A stretch of DNA of 55,204 nt from Actinomycetota bacterium (GTDB lineage: Bacteria > Actinomycetota > Actinomycetes > Nanopelagicales > Nanopelagicaceae), in contig JAPLBF010000018.1 of assembly GCA_026392825.1 (NCBI GenBank), positions 11,237 through 66,440 of the forward strand. Reading direction: 5' to 3'. Shown piece by piece: positions 51,293-55,204 of this stretch (the stretch's first letter is position 1; each line of letters begins with the position of its first letter). The translations under genes were made by a program, and so were the position numbers. Under the pieces are notes generated by a model, which worked only from the letters and a program-made list of their open reading frames with translations, ran no database searches and had not been told where the DNA came from.

Positions 51293-52306
51293 ATGGCAGG
51301 AATTAAGGAAGTTGCAGAAGAAGCCGGGGTATCTACCGCCACCGTTTCGCGCGCCTTGCGCGGCTTCCAGCATGTAAATGATGAAACCCGCGCAAAAATT
51401 ATGGCTGCGGCGGAAAAGCTTAATTATCCAATCGCGCCAATCCAGAGCAAAGGCCATCTAGGGCGGACAAATAGCATTGGAGTTGTTGCGCCATATATTT
51501 CACGTTGGTATTTCGCGCAGGTTATTAGCGGTGCCGAACAAGCATTACGTGAAGCCGGTTTTGATTTACTTCTATATAACTTCAGTCAGATGAAGGGTCG
51601 TGAGCGTCTCTTTCAACACCAACACTTAAAGGGTCGTGTAGATGCGTTAATTGTCATTAGCTTGCCGCCAACAGAAGAAGAGTTCGATTCAATGCTCAAC
51701 CTCGGAGTTCCTGTATCCCTGGTTGGTATGCATCACGATAGTTGTTCTAGTGTTGCAATTGATGATGTTGCTGCAACTCGCACCGCTACGCAGCATTTGG
51801 TTAATCAAGGACATAAACGAATTGGCTTGATGTCGGGACGTCCCGACGACCCATTTAATTTCAGTGTTCCACAGGATCGCCGAAAAGGATTTATGCAAGT
51901 ACTCGCTGAAAACGGTTTGGAATGGGATCCATCCCGCGAAGTCCATGGCGACTTCACAATGAACACAGCATCTCGCGCAATGGATGATTTACTCGCCCGC
52001 CCAAATCGCCCCACCGCAATTTTATGCGAATCTGATGAGATGGCATTTGGTGCAATGCAAGCTGTACGCCGCCACGGATTAAAAGTTCCTGACGATATTT
52101 CAATCGTTGGATTTGATGGACACGAGATGGCCGAGTATTCAGATCTCACAACAATTGAACAACCTACGCAATTAATGGGAGAAATGGCGGCTTGGTCAAT
52201 TATGGAGAGGCTGCGAAAGCCAAGCGCTGCTCCTAAATCAATGATTTTGCCTACAACGCTTGTCGTACGTAACTCAACGCGGCGCCTTTCGCCAAACGAG
52301 GCGTAA
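51293..52306 (+). CDS. LacI family transcriptional regulator
   Basis: A 337-residue repressor. The N-terminal helix-turn-helix I-K-E-V-A-E-E-A-G-V-S-T-A-T-V-S-R-A-L (residues 4-22) with the hinge N-Y-P, then a periplasmic-binding-like sensor domain (V-V-A-P-Y-I-S-R-W-Y, R-P-T-A-I-L-C-E-S-D-E-M-A near 230, V-G-F-D-G-H-E near 264). The effector is probably a sugar or related metabolite but cannot be named. AGGAAG-type site precedes the ATG, and three repeats upstream suggest self-regulation. The PYROXD2-like gene starts directly after its stop. Confidence 0.93.
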   Translation: MAGIKEVAEEAGVSTATVSRALRGFQHVNDETRAKIMAAAEKLNYPIAPIQSKGHLGRTNSIGVVAPYISRWYFAQVISGAEQALREAGFDLLLYNFSQMKGRERLFQHQHLKGRVDALIVISLPPTEEEFDSMLNLGVPVSLVGMHHDSCSSVAIDDVAATRTATQHLVNQGHKRIGLMSGRPDDPFNFSVPQDRRKGFMQVLAENGLEWDPSREVHGDFTMNTASRAMDDLLARPNRPTAILCESDEMAFGAMQAVRRHGLKVPDDISIVGFDGHEMAEYSDLTTIEQPTQLMGEMAAWSIMERLRKPSAAPKSMILPTTLVVRNSTRRLSPNEA

Positions 52307-53857
52307 ATGGCTCTTGATAAAAATTACGATGCAATAGTCGTTGGCGGTGGCCACAACGGCTTGGTTGCCGCTTCCTATTTGGCTCGTGCGGGAAAAAAAG
52401 TCGTACTTTTAGAAGCAGAAGCTGAACTCGGTGGAGCAACGACGAGCGTGCGTCCATTTCCAGAATTTGATGCGCGTTTATCCCGTTATTCATATCTGGT
52501 TTCGCTCCTACCCGACCAAATTGTTGCTGATCTAGGAATCAATTTCAAAACTTTGGAACGTTCAATTGCTTCATACACGCCATATTCAAAGAAGAGCAGC
52601 GGCGCAGATGGTGGACTCCTTATTTCACAGAACTGGGATGAGCGCACGGCGCAAAGTTTTCAAGAGTTAACTGGATCAGATACAGAAGGAACTGCCTGGC
52701 AGCACTTTTATGGAGAGATTGCTGAACTTGCCCGAAGAATCGCACCGTCTGTGTTGCAACCTCTAAAGTCCGCGGAAAAATTAAAAGAAGAAATAGGTTT
52801 GCCACAGACTTGGAACTATTTAATGGAGCGACCAATCGGAGAAGTTATCCGAGAACGCTTTAGTGATGACCTAGTCCGGGGAGTAGTACTGACAGATGGG
52901 CTAATCGGGACATTTGTATCAGCCGATGATTTACAAGCTAACCGTTGTTTTCTCTATCACTTGATTGGAAATGGCACCGGACAATGGCGAGTACCGCAGG
53001 GTGGAATGGTCGCATTAGTAACAGAGTTAAAACGAGTTGCGCTAGCCGCCGGTGTTGAGATTTTACTTAAATCACGTGTCTCTGAACTAGAGAGTGACTC
53101 CAATGGAGTTTCTGTGACGACGAGTGACGGTGAAAAATTCGTGGCTCGCGATTTATTGTTTGCGGGTGCACCTCAAACATTGGCGCGGATTCGCGGAGAG
53201 AGTCAACCAAAATCTCTTGAAGGATCTCAGATGAAGATAAATATGTTGTTATCTCGCTTGCCAAGACTTAAATCTGGAATGGACCCACACTTGGCTTTTG
53301 CCGGAACCTTCCACGTAAACGAGAGTTATTCGCAATTAGAATCGGCATACCAAAGAGCTAAATCAGGGAGCATTCCAAGTGATTTACCACTTGAGTTGTA
53401 TTGCCACACTTTGACTGATCCAACTATTCTCTCGCCAGAGCTAAACGCTAAGGGTTATCAAACACTGACGCTATTTGGTTTACATACTCCTGCAGCGCTA
53501 TTTGATAATTCTCCAGAAGTTGTGAAGGCGGAGGCCAAGAAAGCGGCAATCGAAAGTTTAAATCAGTATTTACTTGATCCGATCGAATCCGTTTTAGCGG
53601 TATGCCAAGATGGATCACTAGCGATTGAAGCAAAATCTCCGTTAGATCTGGAGAGCGATATCGGTCTACCGCGCGGCAATATTTTCCATCGCGACCTTGA
53701 TTTCCCATTCATTGATGGATCGGGCGCAGATTTAACTTGGGGATCAGAGACAAGCGAGAGACATATCTATCTGGCAGGCGCAGGTTCACGACGAGGCGGC
53801 GGGGTTAGCGGAATTGCCGGCCATAATGCGGCGATGGCAGTACTCGCCAACGATTAG
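52307..53857 (+). CDS. FAD-dependent oxidoreductase, PYROXD2/phytoene-desaturase-like
   Basis: A 516-residue flavoprotein with the N-terminal FAD motif A-I-V-V-G-G-G-H-N-G-L-V-A-A-S-Y-L-A-R-A-G and L-L-E-A-E-A-E-L-G-G-A-T. A C-terminal Y-L-A-G-A-G-S-R-R-G-G-G-V-S-G-I-A-G-H-N-A segment closes the FAD site. It resembles PYROXD2 and the phytoene-desaturase superfamily, but carotenoid activity cannot be inferred; no crt genes are near. It is immediately downstream of a LacI regulator (0 nt gap), which likely controls it. Confidence 0.85.
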   Translation: MALDKNYDAIVVGGGHNGLVAASYLARAGKKVVLLEAEAELGGATTSVRPFPEFDARLSRYSYLVSLLPDQIVADLGINFKTLERSIASYTPYSKKSSGADGGLLISQNWDERTAQSFQELTGSDTEGTAWQHFYGEIAELARRIAPSVLQPLKSAEKLKEEIGLPQTWNYLMERPIGEVIRERFSDDLVRGVVLTDGLIGTFVSADDLQANRCFLYHLIGNGTGQWRVPQGGMVALVTELKRVALAAGVEILLKSRVSELESDSNGVSVTTSDGEKFVARDLLFAGAPQTLARIRGESQPKSLEGSQMKINMLLSRLPRLKSGMDPHLAFAGTFHVNESYSQLESAYQRAKSGSIPSDLPLELYCHTLTDPTILSPELNAKGYQTLTLFGLHTPAALFDNSPEVVKAEAKKAAIESLNQYLLDPIESVLAVCQDGSLAIEAKSPLDLESDIGLPRGNIFHRDLDFPFIDGSGADLTWGSETSERHIYLAGAGSRRGGGVSGIAGHNAAMAVLAND

Positions 53858-53860
53858 GCT
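53855..53860 (+). promoter_or_regulatory. -10 element for leaderless cystathionine gamma-synthase gene
   Basis: TAGGCT ends 6 nt before the ATG at 53867 and overlaps the stop codon of the upstream oxidoreductase gene. Confidence 0.42.
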
Positions 53861-53866
53861 TAGACC

Positions 53867-54991
53867 ATGGATTCAAAGCAACCACTTCTGCGACCCGAGA
53901 CAATTGCGATCACTGCAGGTCGTCCAGAAGTTGGCGCAGATAGCGCGCTAAATCCACCGATCTCCCTGAACTCAACATATGTTGCAGGTGGTCCGGTTGG
54001 TTACGGTCGTTACGGAAATGAAACCTGGACCGCGCTAGAAGTTGCTATCTCTGCCCTCGAAGGTGGCAAAACTCTTTCTTACTCATCAGGAATGGCAGCA
54101 ATTAGTGCAGTCTTTTCTACTCTTCCCGCTGGAGCAAAAGTTGTTGCTTCCGATCAAGGTTATTCGGGGATTATGACTTTGCTTGGAACGCTAACTGCGG
54201 CAAAGAAAATTAACGCTAAATTTGTGAAAATTACCGATACCGCTGCGGTTATTTCAGCGCTAGACGGCGCAGATTTGTTATGGCTTGAGTCACCGACTAA
54301 TCCCTCACTCGATATCGCAGATTTACCAACGCTTATCAAGGAAGCGAAGTCACGCAACATTCTCGTTGCGGTAGATAACACCTTTGCCACCGCGCTAATC
54401 CAGCAACCCCTTGCAATGGGAGCGGATATCGTTATGAATTCAGTGAGCAAGTATTTAGCGGGTCACAGTGATGTGCTACTCGGTTCACTTTCTACAAATG
54501 ATCCACTGCAGTACAAAGCGTTGGACGATGCTCGTAAATTTAATGGTTCAATCCCTGGACCATTTGAAGCCTGGCTTGCATTACGAGGTATACGCACTTT
54601 TCCATTGCGTTTTCAGCGCGCTAGTGAGAATGCGCTAGAAATCGCTAAACGACTAAGCCAACACCCGCTAGTTACTCGAGTGCGTTATCCCGGTTTACCG
54701 ACTGATCCAGAACATGCCAAGGCGAAGGCCTTTATGAAGGGTTTCGGGGCGATCGTCTCCTTTGATTTTGCCGGCGACGCCGCTGCAACAGATCGCGTTT
54801 GTGAATCTTCCAAAGTAGTTACTTACTCAACCAGTCTGGGCGGTGTGGAATCTCTCTGGGAACGCCGCCGCCGCTGGCCGCTTGAAAGCGCCAGTGTTCC
54901 GGAATCGCTAATTCGACTTTCGGTCGGGTGTGAAGATGTTGATGACCTTTGGTCAGATATCGATGCGGCGTTGCTCGCTGCTAAAAAGTGA
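53867..54991 (+). CDS. metB: Cystathionine gamma-synthase
   Basis: A 374-residue PLP enzyme of the Cys/Met metabolism family (trans-sulfuration). Visible: Y-G-R-Y-G-N-E-T-W (PLP phosphate), S-S-G-M-A-A-I-S-A, E-S-P-T-N-P-S, D-N-T-F-A-T, and the PLP Lys195 in N-S-V-S-K-Y-L-A-G-H-S-D. The synthase is favoured over lyases by the R-x-x-Y-G-N-like start, but the family is hard to split by sequence. It would make cystathionine from O-succinylhomoserine and cysteine. A leaderless -10 lies 6 nt before the ATG. Confidence 0.85.
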   Translation: MDSKQPLLRPETIAITAGRPEVGADSALNPPISLNSTYVAGGPVGYGRYGNETWTALEVAISALEGGKTLSYSSGMAAISAVFSTLPAGAKVVASDQGYSGIMTLLGTLTAAKKINAKFVKITDTAAVISALDGADLLWLESPTNPSLDIADLPTLIKEAKSRNILVAVDNTFATALIQQPLAMGADIVMNSVSKYLAGHSDVLLGSLSTNDPLQYKALDDARKFNGSIPGPFEAWLALRGIRTFPLRFQRASENALEIAKRLSQHPLVTRVRYPGLPTDPEHAKAKAFMKGFGAIVSFDFAGDAAATDRVCESSKVVTYSTSLGGVESLWERRRRWPLESASVPESLIRLSVGCEDVDDLWSDIDAALLAAKK

Positions 54992-55010
54992 AAACTTTTC
55001 CAATAAGCGG

Positions 55011-55016
55011 TATTTT
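55011..55016 (+). promoter_or_regulatory. -10 element for the small membrane peptide gene
   Basis: TATTTT ends 6 nt before the ATG at 55023. Confidence 0.38.
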
Positions 55017-55022
55017 TGTCCT

Positions 55023-55175
55023 ATGAAATTAGTCCGCCGCTTCCTTGCAGTATTTGCGCTGCTTGCCGTGGCTTTCCAAGCGGTTGGAAGTTTCCTATCT
55101 TGGGCACAACGCCAAGATGATGCACCCGCGGATGCTTGGATTGATGAAGACGAAGACGAACTAGAGGATGCCTAG
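55023..55175 (+). CDS. Small membrane protein with acidic tail
   Basis: A 50-residue protein: a basic head (M-K-L-V-R-R-F), one hydrophobic helix (about 8-24) and a strongly acidic C-terminus (D-E-D-E-D-E-L-E-D-A). I recognise no family. TATTTT 6 nt before the ATG suggests a leaderless transcript, and the following gene starts directly after its stop, so it may lead a small operon. The short length lowers confidence. Confidence 0.6.
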   Translation: MKLVRRFLAVFALLAVAFQAVGSFLSWAQRQDDAPADAWIDEDEDELEDA

Positions 55176-55204
55176 GTGTCACAAGAAGGATACATACCCG
55201 GTAC
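55176..55204 (+). CDS. Start of an unidentified gene (cut by window edge)
   Basis: A GTG directly after the stop of the 50-residue peptide opens a frame that reads M-S-Q-E-G-Y-I-P-G-T to the window end. Nine full codons are not enough to assign a family. The abutting arrangement matches other coupled genes here. Confidence 0.4.

Noticed and set aside
1-55204. CRISPR array, insertion sequence, prophage or integrated element
   Set aside because: No regularly spaced repeats, transposase, integrase or phage genes were seen; composition and spacing look uniform.

Overview
The window is a compact stretch of an actinobacterial chromosome. Marker families include two WhiB-type Fe-S regulators, MtrA/MtrB, PdtaS, the mycothiol enzyme MshB, an acyl-CoA carboxylase beta/epsilon pair, actinobacterial DapD/DapC, MoeZ, and DUF3107, DUF3117, DUF3499, DUF5719 and Rv3235-family proteins. 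Base composition is moderate (about 45% GC by eye), far below Streptomyces or Mycobacterium. Spacing is extremely tight: start and stop codons overlap inside operons, and most convergent genes meet or overlap with no terminator. This fits a streamlined freshwater actinobacterium of the Nanopelagicales (acI) type; the assignment is inference from gene content and compaction.

Layout. 1-6849: maf (cut by the window edge), accE and the carboxylase beta gene leftward; birA, purK and purE rightward; then UDP-glucose dehydrogenase and an LCP cell-wall ligase leftward. 6886-11312: glycosyltransferase, SpoIID-like protein, dapD, LOG-family hydrolase, an SRPBCC protein and a 64-residue stand-alone sigma region 4 protein. 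11452-20666: DUF3117, pepA, O-methyltransferase, htrA, tatB, mrp, DUF1003, a soluble MgtE/CBS protein, EamA transporter, PHP phosphoesterase, MarC. 20676-25756: DUF2236, a ParA-like ATPase, DEAD-box helicase, DUF3107, TetR, moeZ. 25756-30744: mshB, a small membrane protein, a frameshifted cysteinyl-tRNA synthetase-like gene, a GNAT enzyme, ferredoxin and dapC. 30744-38373: sugar nucleotidyltransferase, whiB, a 1011-residue membrane glycosyltransferase, DUF5719, DUF3499 and manB, which appears to start with AUU. 38469-45408: ahcY, mtrA, mtrB, comF-like, secA. 45405-49930: Rv3235-family protein, SAF and TadZ/CpaE-like pair, DUF6912, pdtaS, whiB1. 50075-55204: tRNA-Arg(CCG), msrA, msrB, a LacI regulator with repeated upstream sites, a PYROXD2-like oxidoreductase, cystathionine gamma-synthase, a 50-residue membrane peptide, and the first codons of a further gene.

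How the genes work together. Most are housekeeping: precursor synthesis (purine, lysine/DAP, methionine/SAM recycling, fatty-acid precursors), envelope building (LCP protein, glycosyltransferases, UDP-glucuronate, GDP-mannose-type sugars, MtrAB), secretion (SecA, TatB) and redox or thiol protection (MshB, MsrA/B, ferredoxin, WhiB proteins). From memory of the Mycobacterium tuberculosis map, blocks resemble Rv3219-Rv3282, Rv1201-Rv1234, Rv3206-Rv3213 and Rv1170-Rv1178, with notable absences: lpqB after mtrB, hpf before secA, tmk after ahcY, and sigE/rseA before htrA.

The strongest non-gene signal is a repeated layout: a TANNNT -10 element 6-9 nt before the start codon in about 16 genes, as expected for leaderless transcripts. 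At the accD/birA divergence the two -10 elements overlap almost completely. Other points of note are the broken CysS/MshC-like gene, the AUU start of manB, the lone sigma region 4 protein, the short AhcY, and three CTTGCARGT repeats before lacI. I saw no CRISPR array, insertion sequence, prophage or rRNA, and no geneless stretch longer than 300 bases.
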